This document shows, in pieces, positions 1 through 7,205 of a DNA stretch of 9,306 nt. The position numbers and the translations under genes are program-made. This DNA is from DATBDM01 sp036269915 (GTDB taxonomy: Bacteria; Actinomycetota; Thermoleophilia; Solirubrobacterales; Solirubrobacteraceae): contig DATBDM010000329.1 of assembly GCA_036269915.1 (NCBI GenBank), forward strand, positions 1 to 9,306, read 5' to 3'. The notes beneath the pieces were generated by a model that saw only the letters and a program-made list of their open reading frames with translations, did not search any database and was not told the origin of the DNA. The first letter of the stretch is position 1. Every line of letters begins with the position of its first letter.

Positions 1-150
1 GAGATCGAGTCCTCCGCCCGCGAGCACGCGGCCGCGCCGCGCCGTACGTCGCGCTTCCGCAGCGCCCGCAACCGCATCGCGGCCCGGCGGGGTCCTGCCT
101 CGCCGCCGTCCTACGGCCCCCGCCGCACAGTCCGCGCGGGCCGCGCATGA
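1..150 (+). CDS. C-terminal end of an upstream gene, Arg-rich tail (partial)
   Basis: Frame 1 is open from the left edge and stops at TGA 148-150, giving 49 residues that begin EIESSAREHA and become rich in Arg, Ala and Pro. Third positions are about 90% G/C (5 of 49 are A or T), higher than in the other two forward frames, which is what real coding sequence in this genome shows. The stop overlaps a possible ATG at 147 as ATGA. I recognise no family, and a basic low-complexity tail like this would be hard to place even with a search. It could instead be non-coding leader of the LuxR-type gene, because short open frames arise easily at this GC content. Confidence 0.4.
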   Translation, partial: EIESSAREHAAAPRRTSRFRSARNRIAARRGPASPPSYGPRRTVRAGRA

Positions 151-184
151 TGCCGTCCCCTCCCGGCAAAGTGCACGACGCGCC

Positions 185-192
185 GAGGCAGG
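185..192 (+). promoter_or_regulatory. Likely Shine-Dalgarno that decides the LuxR-type start
   Basis: The purine-rich GAGGCAGG ends five bases before ATG 198. The earlier ATG pair at 147 and 150 has only a GCGGG-like run upstream. The 17 codons between 147 and 198 include AAA, AGG, AGA and CCT, which are uncommon in the rest of this gene. Both points favour starting at 198. Confidence 0.45.
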
Positions 193-197
193 CCAGA

Positions 198-3100
198 ATG
201 GAGGGCGTGCTGCGACGCCTCTCCTCGCCCACGTTCGTCGGTCGTACCGAAGAGCTCGCCGTCCTGGACGGCGTGCTCGAGCGGGCGGCCGGCGGCGTGC
301 CGGCGTTCGCCTTCATCGCCGGCGAGTCCGGCGTGGGCAAGAGCCGCCTGATCGCGGAGTTCGAGGTCCGCGCGCGTGAGGACACCGACACGCGCTCACG
401 CGCGCAGGTGTTCGTCGGCCACTGCCTGGAGCTCGGCGGCACCGTCATTCCCTACGCCCCGCTGCTCGACGCGCTGCGACCGGTCGCCCGCGAGCTCGCG
501 ATCTGCGGCGACGAGCTGCGCGACGCGCTCGCGCCCGAGACCCGCGCCGCCCTCGCCGAGCTGATGCCGGAGTTCGGCGAGCACCTCGACGGCCTGCGCG
601 TCGCGAGCCCCGACGAGCGCCAGGGCCGCCAGGCGCGCCTGTTCGAGGCGCTGCTCGCGCTGCTCGACCGCCTCGGCCGCGACAAGCCGATCGTCCTCGT
701 GCTCGAGGACCTGCACTGGGCCGACGCCTCCACGCGCGACTTCCTCACCTTCCTGGTGCGCTCCGCGCGCACCGAGCCGCTGGCGCTGATCGCCACCTAC
801 CGCTCCGACGAGATGCACCGCCGGCACCCGCTGCGCCCGGTGCTCGCCGAGCTCGAGCGCGCGCAGGGCGTCGAGCGCATCGGCCTCGACCGCTTCGCCC
901 TCGCCGAGGTCGAGGCGCTGCTCGCCGGGATCCTCGACACGCCGCCCGAGGCCGGCCTGGCCGAGCGCCTCTACGCGCGCGCCGAGGGCAACGCGCTCTA
1001 CACCGAGGAGCTGCTCGCCGCGGCGAGCGACGAGTGCGCCCCGCTGCCCGAGACGCTGCGCGACGCGCTGCTCACCCGCGTCGAGCGCCTGTCCGGGCCG
1101 GCGCAGGCCATCGTGCGGATCGCGGCAGTCGCCGAGCGCCCGTTCCAGCACGGCCTGCTCGAGGCGATGGAGGAGGCCGTCGCGCCGGACGAGCTCATGG
1201 CCGCCGCCCGCGAGGCGGTCGCCGGGCACGTGCTGATCACGCGCGAGGACGGCACCTACGCGTTCCGCCACGCGCTCGTCGGTGAGGCCGTCTACGACGA
1301 CCTGCTGCCGGGGGAGCGCGCCACGCTGCACTCCGCGATCGCCGAGGCGCTCGAGCTCGACCCCTGGCTGCTCGGCGAGTTGCCGGCCGGCAGCGTCGCC
1401 GCCGAGCTGGCGATGCACTACCACGCCGCCCACGACCTCCCGCGCGCGCTCGCCGCCTCCGTCCAGGCCGGAGAGGCCGCCGAGCGCGTCTTCGCCTACC
1501 GCGAGGCGCTGCGCCATCTGGAGCGCGCGATCGAGATCTGGCAGCGCGTCCCCGACGCCGAGGAGCGCGCCGGCCTCGACCTGGGCGAGGTGCTGCACCA
1601 CGCGGCCGCCGCGGCCAACCACGCCGGCGAGGCCGCGCGCGCCGTCGCGCTCGCCCGGCGCGCGGTGGCCGAGGTCGACGACAGCGCGCACCCGCTGCGG
1701 GCCGCGGCGCTGCAGGCCGACCTCGGCAAGCTGCTGCGCGGGACCGGCGACGAGGCCGGCTCCGACGTCGCCTACGCCAGCGCGATGGCGCTGCTGCCGG
1801 CCGACGCGAAGAAGGAGCGCGCGTACCTGCTCGAGCAGCACGCGATGAGCATGATGTTGCGCGGCCGCTTCGAGCAGGCCGACGAGCTCGCCACGGAGGC
1901 GGCCGAGCTCGCTCGGAAGCACGGCGACGTCGACGTCCGCAGCCGGGCGTCGATCACGCTCGGCATGACCCGCGGCGCCCTGCGCGGCGCCGACGAGGGC
2001 CTCGCGCTGCTGCGCGTCGCGCGCGACACCGCGCGCGGTCCCGCCGACCTCAACCGCGCGGTGATCAACCTCACCGAGGTGCTCGACCTCAGCGGGCGCA
2101 GCGAGGAGGCGCTCGCCGAGGTCCGCGCGCTGCTCGAGCGCGCCGAGGAGCGCCCGGAGCGCAGCGCCTACGACGCCTACCTCGGGCTGCAGGAGGTCAA
2201 CATCCTCACGCGGCTCGGCCGGATCGACGAGGCCGTCGCGCACCTGCCCGAGCGCGTGCCCGGCGACTCCGCCGGTTCCGCGCACATGTACCTGCGCGCG
2301 CTGCGGCTCGAGCTCGCCACCCGCCGCGGCGACACCTCGGCGGCGTCCGACCTCGAGGCCGCCAGGCGGCTGAACCAGATCAGCCGCGATCCCCTGTGGG
2401 TCGAGCCGCTGCAGGTCAACGCCGCGCAGCTCGCGGTCCGCGCCGGGCGCTACGGCGACGCGCGCGCCGCCGCCGCGGCCGGCCTCAACGCCGTCCGCGA
2501 GAGCTCGGAGGGCCTGCGCATGACGCGGCTCGTCTGGGTCGGGCTGATGGTCGAGGCCGAGGCCGCCGAGCAGGTCCGCGCGCTCGGCGGCGAGTTCGAC
2601 CGGGAGCCGACCGAGGTGCTCACCCGCGACCTCGAGGCCGCGCAGCAGATGCCGGCCCAGTGGGCCGAGGGCGTGCCGTACGCGGCGCTCGCCCGCGCCG
2701 AGCTCAACCGCATCCGGCACGCCGCCGACGGGGCGCCCGCCGAGCCGGCCGCGTGGAACGAGCCGGCCGACGCCTTCGAGGCGCTCGGCCTGCCGTGGCC
2801 CGCTGCCTACGCCCGCCTGCGCGCCGCCGAGGCGCATGTGCTCGCGGGCGAGCGCGAGGCCGCCGGGACGGCGCTGGCGAGCGCCTGCGCCGCCGCGCGC
2901 GCCATGGGCGCGCTGCCGCTGGTGCTCGAGGCCGAGGCGCTCGGGCGCCGCGCGCGCCTGCGCACGGACGCCGACGAGGTCGAGGCGCCCGCGGCCGCCG
3001 CGAGCTCGCCCGCCGACCAGCTCGGGCTCACCCCGCGCGAGCTCGAGGTGCTGCTGCTGGTCGCCGAGGGGCGCACGAACAAGGAGATCGGCGCGACGCT

Positions 3101-3239
3101 GTTCATGAGCGAGAAGACCGCGAGCGTCCACGTCTCGCGGATCCTCGCCAAGCTCGACGTCGGCGGCCGCGTGGAGGCCGCCGCCGTCGCGCACCGGCTC
3201 GGGTTGACCAGCCCAGAGCCGGCACAGGGCCGGAACTAG
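198..3239 (+). CDS. LuxR-family transcriptional regulator with N-terminal AAA ATPase (LAL/MalT type)
   Basis: This is a large cytoplasmic DNA-binding regulator of 1013 residues, typical for the LAL class, in which ATP binding and a helical sensor region control a C-terminal HTH. The N-terminus has the FVGRTEEL box followed by Walker A GESGVGKS (about residues 42-49). Walker B IVLVLED, followed by LHWADAST, lies at about 165-178, and the sensor-like ATYR follows. The classic GNALYTEELL (265-274) and FRHALVGEAVYDDLL (356-370) segments of this ATPase family are present. A long Ala/Leu/Glu-rich helical region, probably TPR-like, fills the middle. The LuxR HTH (LTPRELEV to AVAHRLGL) occupies about 942-1002, with recognition helix SEKTASVHVSRILAKL. 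It has no receiver domain, and its target genes and ligand cannot be read from the sequence. An alternative start at 147 adds 17 residues. Its TAG stop lies within CTAG shared with the convergent HD-GYP gene. Confidence 0.93.
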   Translation: MEGVLRRLSSPTFVGRTEELAVLDGVLERAAGGVPAFAFIAGESGVGKSRLIAEFEVRAREDTDTRSRAQVFVGHCLELGGTVIPYAPLLDALRPVARELAICGDELRDALAPETRAALAELMPEFGEHLDGLRVASPDERQGRQARLFEALLALLDRLGRDKPIVLVLEDLHWADASTRDFLTFLVRSARTEPLALIATYRSDEMHRRHPLRPVLAELERAQGVERIGLDRFALAEVEALLAGILDTPPEAGLAERLYARAEGNALYTEELLAAASDECAPLPETLRDALLTRVERLSGPAQAIVRIAAVAERPFQHGLLEAMEEAVAPDELMAAAREAVAGHVLITREDGTYAFRHALVGEAVYDDLLPGERATLHSAIAEALELDPWLLGELPAGSVAAELAMHYHAAHDLPRALAASVQAGEAAERVFAYREALRHLERAIEIWQRVPDAEERAGLDLGEVLHHAAAAANHAGEAARAVALARRAVAEVDDSAHPLRAAALQADLGKLLRGTGDEAGSDVAYASAMALLPADAKKERAYLLEQHAMSMMLRGRFEQADELATEAAELARKHGDVDVRSRASITLGMTRGALRGADEGLALLRVARDTARGPADLNRAVINLTEVLDLSGRSEEALAEVRALLERAEERPERSAYDAYLGLQEVNILTRLGRIDEAVAHLPERVPGDSAGSAHMYLRALRLELATRRGDTSAASDLEAARRLNQISRDPLWVEPLQVNAAQLAVRAGRYGDARAAAAAGLNAVRESSEGLRMTRLVWVGLMVEAEAAEQVRALGGEFDREPTEVLTRDLEAAQQMPAQWAEGVPYAALARAELNRIRHAADGAPAEPAAWNEPADAFEALGLPWPAAYARLRAAEAHVLAGEREAAGTALASACAAARAMGALPLVLEAEALGRRARLRTDADEVEAPAAAASSPADQLGLTPRELEVLLLVAEGRTNKEIGATLFMSEKTASVHVSRILAKLDVGGRVEAAAVAHRLGLTSPEPAQGRN

Positions 3240-3823
3240 GCGGCGCGCGCCGGCGCCATGACGGCGCAGAAGGCGTCGACCACGCGCGGGTCGAACTGGG
3301 TGCCCGTGCAGCGGCGCAGCTCCGCGAGGGCCGCCTCCTCCGCGAGCACCTCGCCGTAGGCGCGCTCCTCGACCATCGCCGAGAACGCGTCGCAGACCGC
3401 GACGATGCGCGCGCCGAGCGGGATCCGCTCGCCGGCGAGCCGGTCGGGGTAGCCCGAGCCGTCCCAGCGCTCGTGGCTCGCGCGCACGAGCGCGGCGACC
3501 GGGCGCAGCGCGGGCGCGGCGTCGACGATCGCCTCGCCGATGATGGTGTGCCGGTCCATCAGTGCGCGCTCGACGGCGTCGAGCGGACCGCGCTTGGCGA
3601 GGATCGCGTCCGGCATCGCGACCTTGCCGACGTCGTGCAGCTCGGCGGCGCACGCGACCAGCTCGCGGTCCTCCGCGTCGAGACCGAGCGCCAGCGCGAC
3701 CGAACGCGCCATGTCGGCCACCGCGTCGGTGTGCTCACGCAGCTCGCTTCCCCGCGCGCGCACCAGCTCGGCGAGCCAACCGCCGCCGTCGGAGCCGCGC
3801 TCGAACCTCCGTGCCCCAGGCAT
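3236..3823 (-). CDS. Stand-alone HD-GYP domain protein, putative cyclic-di-GMP phosphodiesterase
   Basis: The 195-residue protein is almost entirely one HD-GYP domain. This family hydrolyses cyclic-di-GMP or related nucleotides with a two- or three-metal centre. Visible ligands and motifs are E27 and H31 (ExxxH), H63-D64 with K67 (HDVGK), H92 (RHTIIG), H117-E118, the loop DGSGYP (121-126) and D145. The first His of the usual HHE is Ser116, as in SHE variants. There is no receiver, PAS, GAF or membrane segment, so any signal input must come from expression or a partner. I chose ATG 3823 because it clears msrB and has GGGGGCC upstream. ATG 3868 would add 15 residues and abut msrB at a CATG; the start at 3967 would run deep into msrB. 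The stop shares CTAG with the LuxR-type gene. The fold is sure, the substrate is not. Confidence 0.88.
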   Translation of the reverse strand: MPGARRFERGSDGGGWLAELVRARGSELREHTDAVADMARSVALALGLDAEDRELVACAAELHDVGKVAMPDAILAKRGPLDAVERALMDRHTIIGEAIVDAAPALRPVAALVRASHERWDGSGYPDRLAGERIPLGARIVAVCDAFSAMVEERAYGEVLAEEAALAELRRCTGTQFDPRVVDAFCAVMAPARAA

Positions 3824-3850
3824 CCTGGCCCCCGATTCGCCACCGAGAGC

Positions 3851-3866
3851 GCCTACCCTCTTAGGC
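3851..3866. promoter_or_regulatory. Operator-like dyad over the msrB promoter
   Basis: GCCTA-N6-TAGGC is a perfect 5-bp inverted repeat with a 6-base spacer. It ends exactly one base before the msrB ATG and encloses the TACCCT -10-like box. Such a position would let a bound dimer block initiation. Only the symmetry and the placement are seen; no regulator is known for it. Confidence 0.35.
3854..3859 (+). promoter_or_regulatory. -10 box (TACCCT) of a leaderless msrB promoter
   Basis: TACCCT fits the TANNNT -10 pattern and is followed by exactly seven bases and then ATG 3867. This is the spacing at which the A of ATG would itself be the first transcribed base. No convincing -35 is visible, and no Shine-Dalgarno precedes the start. 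The same arrangement occurs before the gene at 8695. Confidence 0.5.
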
Positions 3867-4265
3867 ATGGCCACGCGAATCGAGAAGACCGACGCCCAGT
3901 GGCGCGAGGAGCTCTCCCCCGAGCAGTACGAGGTGCTGCGCAACGGGGCGACCGAGCGCGCGTTCACGGGCCGCTACTGGGACGCCCACGAGGACGGCAC
4001 GTACCACTGTGCCGCCTGCGGCACCGAGCTGTTCGACGCCGGCACGAAGTTCGACTCCGGGACCGGCTGGCCCTCGTTCACCGAGCCCAAGGTCGCCGAG
4101 GCGGTCGAGCTGCGCGACGACAGCTCCTGGGGCATGAAGCGCACCGAGGTCGTGTGCCGCAACTGCGGCGGCCACCTCGGCCACGTGTTCGACGACGGCC
4201 CCCGCGACAAGGGCGGCCAGCGCTACTGCATGAACTCGTGTGCGCTTGAACTGAAGCCCCGCTAG
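3867..4265 (+). CDS. msrB: Peptide-methionine (R)-S-oxide reductase MsrB
   Basis: MsrB reduces the R form of methionine sulfoxide in proteins, with thioredoxin as the usual electron donor. It lacks a signal peptide, so it acts in the cytoplasm. The 132 residues are the normal length for a single-domain MsrB. Structural zinc is bound by two CxxC pairs, C48/C51 and C97/C100. The substrate-pocket motif SGTGWPSF lies at 64-71, GHLGHVF at 102-108, and the catalytic Cys is C121 in RYCMNS. The resolving Cys often found just before GWPSF is Thr here. An extra Cys, C125, sits four residues after the catalytic one and might contribute to recycling, though that is speculation. The gene is divergent from the HD-GYP gene and lies 13-19 bases before the ABC ATPase gene, so it may head that operon. 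The start is set by the leaderless-type promoter and by family alignment. Confidence 0.96.
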   Translation: MATRIEKTDAQWREELSPEQYEVLRNGATERAFTGRYWDAHEDGTYHCAACGTELFDAGTKFDSGTGWPSFTEPKVAEAVELRDDSSWGMKRTEVVCRNCGGHLGHVFDDGPRDKGGQRYCMNSCALELKPR

Positions 4266-4284
4266 CGCACGTACGCCCGTGGAG

Positions 4285-4950
4285 ATGGCCGTCGTCGCCG
4301 CGAGCGGGCTGGTGAAGTCCTATGGAGAGGGCCGTGCCGCGCGCCGCGTGCTCGACGGGGCGGCCCTCTCCGTGCAGCCGGGCGAGGTCGTGGCGATCCT
4401 CGGGCGATCGGGATCGGGCAAGTCGACGCTGCTGCACCTGATCGGTGGCCTCGACCGGCCGGAGGCGGGGACGATCGTCCTCGACGGCGAGCGGGTCGAC
4501 GGCGCCTCGGAGGCGCGGCTGAGCGAGCTGCGCCGGCGGCGCGTCGGCTTCGTCTTCCAGTTCTTCCACCTGCTGCCCGAGCTGTCGGGCGAGGGCAACG
4601 TCCTGCTCGCCGCGCGCGTGCGGGGCGCGCATCCCGACGCGGCGCGGCGCGGGCGCGAGCTGGTCGACCGGCTCGGCCTGCGGCCGGTCGCGCGCTCGCT
4701 GCCGCACCAGCTCTCCGGTGGCGAGCAGCAGCGCTTCGCGATCGCCCGCGCGCTCGTCAACGACCCGGCGGTGCTGCTCGCCGACGAGCCCACCGGGAAC
4801 CTCGACGCCCAGGCCGGCGAGGAGGTGCTGCACCTGCTGCGCGCCGGCGCGGACGACGGGCGCGCGGTGATCATGGTCACCCACGAGGCGGCGGCGGCGG
4901 GGATCGCCGACCGCGTCCTCACGCTGCGGGACGGGAAGCTCGCGCCGTGA
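4285..4950 (+). CDS. ABC transporter ATP-binding protein, LolD/MacB/FtsE class
   Basis: This cytoplasmic nucleotide-binding subunit of 221 residues powers the FtsX-type permease encoded directly downstream. It shows Walker A GRSGSGKST (40-48), Q-loop Q92 in FVFQFFHLLPELS, signature LSGGEQQR (143-150), Walker B VLLADE with D167/E168, D-loop GNLD (171-174) and switch His H200 in MVTHE. The GGLDRPEAGTI and FVFQFFHLLPE segments are typical of the lipoprotein-releasing and macrolide-export-like class, which moves or mechanically regulates envelope substrates and does not import solutes. A GTG at 4279 would add two residues; ATG 4285 matches family N-termini better. TACGCC lies seven bases before ATG 4285, but lacks the final T of a good -10. 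The TGA stop overlaps the GTG start of the permease (GTGA), which implies coupled translation. Confidence 0.94.
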   Translation: MAVVAASGLVKSYGEGRAARRVLDGAALSVQPGEVVAILGRSGSGKSTLLHLIGGLDRPEAGTIVLDGERVDGASEARLSELRRRRVGFVFQFFHLLPELSGEGNVLLAARVRGAHPDAARRGRELVDRLGLRPVARSLPHQLSGGEQQRFAIARALVNDPAVLLADEPTGNLDAQAGEEVLHLLRAGADDGRAVIMVTHEAAAAGIADRVLTLRDGKLAP

Positions 4951-7205
4951 TCGCGCTCGCGGTGGCCGGGCTGCGCGCGCGCCGGACGCGCACGCTGCTG
5001 GCCGCGCTCGGGATCTTCGCGGCCGCGCTCGTCGTCGGGACCGCCGTCACGGTCGGCTACGGGCTCGGCACCGGCTTCGGCCGCGCCGCCGACGCCGCAG
5101 ACCTTCCGGACGTGATCGCCCGCTTCTCGCCCGAGGAGCGGCAGCGCATCGACCAGCGCGTGCGCGCGCTGCCGAATCTCGAGAGCCGCTCGTACCGCTT
5201 CGAGGTCAACAACGTGGTGCTCGAGTCGCGCGGGCGGCTCGTGCGCTCCGGGGCGCTGCACGTCGTGCTCGGGGGGCGGCGCGGCTACGACATCGTCGAG
5301 GGCCACGACCTCACCCGCCGGCGCGGCCAGGTCGTGATCGAGCGCGGGCTGGCCACGCAGTGGGGCCTGCACCCCGGCGACACGCTCGACGTCGGGCGCA
5401 TCGGGCGCGAGCGGATCGTCGGGATCGCCGTCTCGCCCGACAACGTCGCCTACCCGCTGGCCAAGGCCGCGCGCGTCTACATGTCGATCGACGAGATCGC
5501 CGCGCGCTTCGGCTTCGCGCCCTCCCAGGCCAACGCCAACCTCGCGCTGCTGTGGCTGCGCGATCCCGCCCACGCCGACGTCACGCTCACGCAGGCGCGC
5601 GCGGTGTCCTTCGGCATCGGGCGGCTCGAGTTCATCACCCGCGACGGCGTGCGCCTGCTGATCGGGCAGGCCGCGGGGATCGTGATCTCGCTGCTCGTCG
5701 CGTTCTCGCTCGTGGCGCTCGCCGCCGCGGGGACGATGCTCGCCGCCGGCGCGCACGCCGACGTCCAGCGACGGCTGGCGGCGTTCGGCGTGCAGCGCGC
5801 ACTCGGCTTCACGCCGCGGCGTCTCGCGGGGGTGCAGGCAGTGGAGGCGCTCGCGGTGGCCCTGCCCGCCGGCCTCCTCGGGATCACCGCCGGCGCGGTC
5901 GCCGTCGCAGGGCCTGCCGGCCGGCTGCTCGCCGCGCTCAACGAGCTGCCGCCCGGCGCCGCGCTGCTCGGCCCACTCGCGCTCGCCCTCCTCGTCGTCG
6001 TGCTCGTGGTCGTCGCCGCCGGGACATGGCCGGCCTGGCGCGCGGCGCGGCGCCCGCCTGCCGAGATCCTGCGCGGCGGCGAGATCGCCTCCCGGCGGCC
6101 CGGGCGCAGCGCGCGCGGGGGGCTGCTCGGCCTCGGCGCGCGCTTCGCGACCGCGGCGCGGGCGCGCTGGATCGCCGCGGTCGCCACGATCGCGGTCTGC
6201 GCCGGCGTGGTCACGCTGATGCTCTCGCTCGCCTCGCTGCTCGAGCACCTGCGCGACGATCCCGGCACGGTCGGCAAGCGCTACTCGCTGGTCGCCCAGG
6301 GTGGAACGGACCGGCTGCGCGAGGTCGAGGCCGTGCCGGGCGTCGACGCCGCGGGGGTGCGCTACCAGGTGGAGGCGGCCGACGCCTTCCGTCTCGGCGA
6401 GTCGATGCGGTTGATCGCCTTCTCCGGCGACCACACGCGCTTCGAGGCGCCGCCGCTCGCGGAGGGTCGCCGCCTGCGCGGGCCGGGCGAGGCCGAGGTC
6501 GGCGAGGGGCTCGCCGACGCGCTCGGGCTGCGGCCGGGCTCGATGCTCGCCGCGCAGCTGCCGAGCGGCCAGGAGGTGCGCTTCCGCGTCGCGGGCATCG
6601 TGCGCGCGCTCGAGGTGTCGGGACGGATCGCCTGGGTGCGGCCGGCCAAGCTGCTCGCCGCCAGCCCGGGGATCCAGCCGTCGCTGGCCATCCGGCTGGA
6701 CCCGGACGCCGACCGCGGCGCGGTCGTGCGCCGGCTGGACGCGATCGGCGTGCCGCCGCAGTCGGCGAGCGGCGCGACGACGCGCAACGGCCAGTTCCTC
6801 GGCATCCTCGCCGCCGTCCTGCGCGGCGTCGGCCTCGCCGTCGGCCTCGTCTGCCTGTACGCGCTCGTCCAGGCGCTGGCCATGACCGCCCGCGAGCGGC
6901 GCTCGGCCGTCGCCACGCTGCGCGCGACCGGCGCCGGCCGCGGCGCGGTCGCCCTCGTGCTGGCGGGCGCCGCACTGGTCGTCGCCGTCCCGGGCGCGCT
7001 GGCCGGCATCGTGCTCGAGGCGCTCGTGCTCGGGCCGCTGGTCGCCCGGCTGGCGGCCAGCTTCGCCGACCTCGCCGTGTCGCCGACGCTCGCGCAGGCG
7101 CTGCTCGTCGGCCTCGGCCTGCTCGCGCTCGCGGCCGCCGCCACCGTCCTCGTCGCGCGGCGCGTGCTGCGCGAGCCCGTCGTCGCGGGGCTGCGCGAGT
7201 CATGA
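4947..7205 (+). CDS. FtsX-like ABC transporter permease, two-module type
   Basis: This is the membrane partner of the preceding ATPase, 752 residues, built as two FtsX/MacB modules in tandem. Module one has a first membrane helix at about 15-41, an extracytoplasmic domain of about 190 residues, and three membrane helices between about 236 and 365, ending in the AWRAARRPPAEILRGG linker typical of the family. Module two restarts with a helix at about 407-433 (RWIAAVATIAVCAG), a second outer domain of about 180 residues, and three helices between 617 and 745. That gives about eight helices in all. Duplicated permeases of this kind are common in actinobacteria; their substrates are mostly unknown. 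The start is GTG within GTGA, overlapping the ATPase stop. The stop overlaps the ATG of the phosphoesterase as ATGA, so the three genes form one coupled unit. The substrate cannot be inferred from sequence alone. Confidence 0.92.
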   Translation: MIALAVAGLRARRTRTLLAALGIFAAALVVGTAVTVGYGLGTGFGRAADAADLPDVIARFSPEERQRIDQRVRALPNLESRSYRFEVNNVVLESRGRLVRSGALHVVLGGRRGYDIVEGHDLTRRRGQVVIERGLATQWGLHPGDTLDVGRIGRERIVGIAVSPDNVAYPLAKAARVYMSIDEIAARFGFAPSQANANLALLWLRDPAHADVTLTQARAVSFGIGRLEFITRDGVRLLIGQAAGIVISLLVAFSLVALAAAGTMLAAGAHADVQRRLAAFGVQRALGFTPRRLAGVQAVEALAVALPAGLLGITAGAVAVAGPAGRLLAALNELPPGAALLGPLALALLVVVLVVVAAGTWPAWRAARRPPAEILRGGEIASRRPGRSARGGLLGLGARFATAARARWIAAVATIAVCAGVVTLMLSLASLLEHLRDDPGTVGKRYSLVAQGGTDRLREVEAVPGVDAAGVRYQVEAADAFRLGESMRLIAFSGDHTRFEAPPLAEGRRLRGPGEAEVGEGLADALGLRPGSMLAAQLPSGQEVRFRVAGIVRALEVSGRIAWVRPAKLLAASPGIQPSLAIRLDPDADRGAVVRRLDAIGVPPQSASGATTRNGQFLGILAAVLRGVGLAVGLVCLYALVQALAMTARERRSAVATLRATGAGRGAVALVLAGAALVVAVPGALAGIVLEALVLGPLVARLAASFADLAVSPTLAQALLVGLGLLALAAAATVLVARRVLREPVVAGLRES

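Noticed and set aside
147..197. Start of the LuxR-type gene at ATG 147
   Set aside because: No good Shine-Dalgarno, codons uncommon in the rest of the gene (AAA, AGG, AGA), and a better start with GAGGCAGG at 198; kept only as an alternative.
396..3653. 1085-codon open frame on the minus strand across the LuxR-type gene
   Set aside because: It mirrors a gene with clear Walker and HTH motifs, its product is low-complexity Arg/Gly/Ala, and long antisense open frames are expected at this GC content.
3824..3967. N-terminal extension of the HD-GYP gene to ATG 3967
   Set aside because: It would overlap the first third of msrB, and the extra residues are not part of the HD-GYP domain.
2396..4249. 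617-codon plus-strand open frame bridging the regulator and msrB
   Set aside because: It crosses three genes in the wrong frame or strand and has no recognisable domain.
4320..6434. 704-codon minus-strand open frame opposite the ABC genes
   Set aside because: The translation is compositionally biased with no domain, and the plus strand carries unmistakable ABC ATPase and permease features.
5360..7201. Upstream in-frame extension of the phosphoesterase through the permease gene
   Set aside because: The extension is a shadow frame of the permease; a signal peptide with lipobox begins precisely at ATG 7202 in an ATGA overlap.
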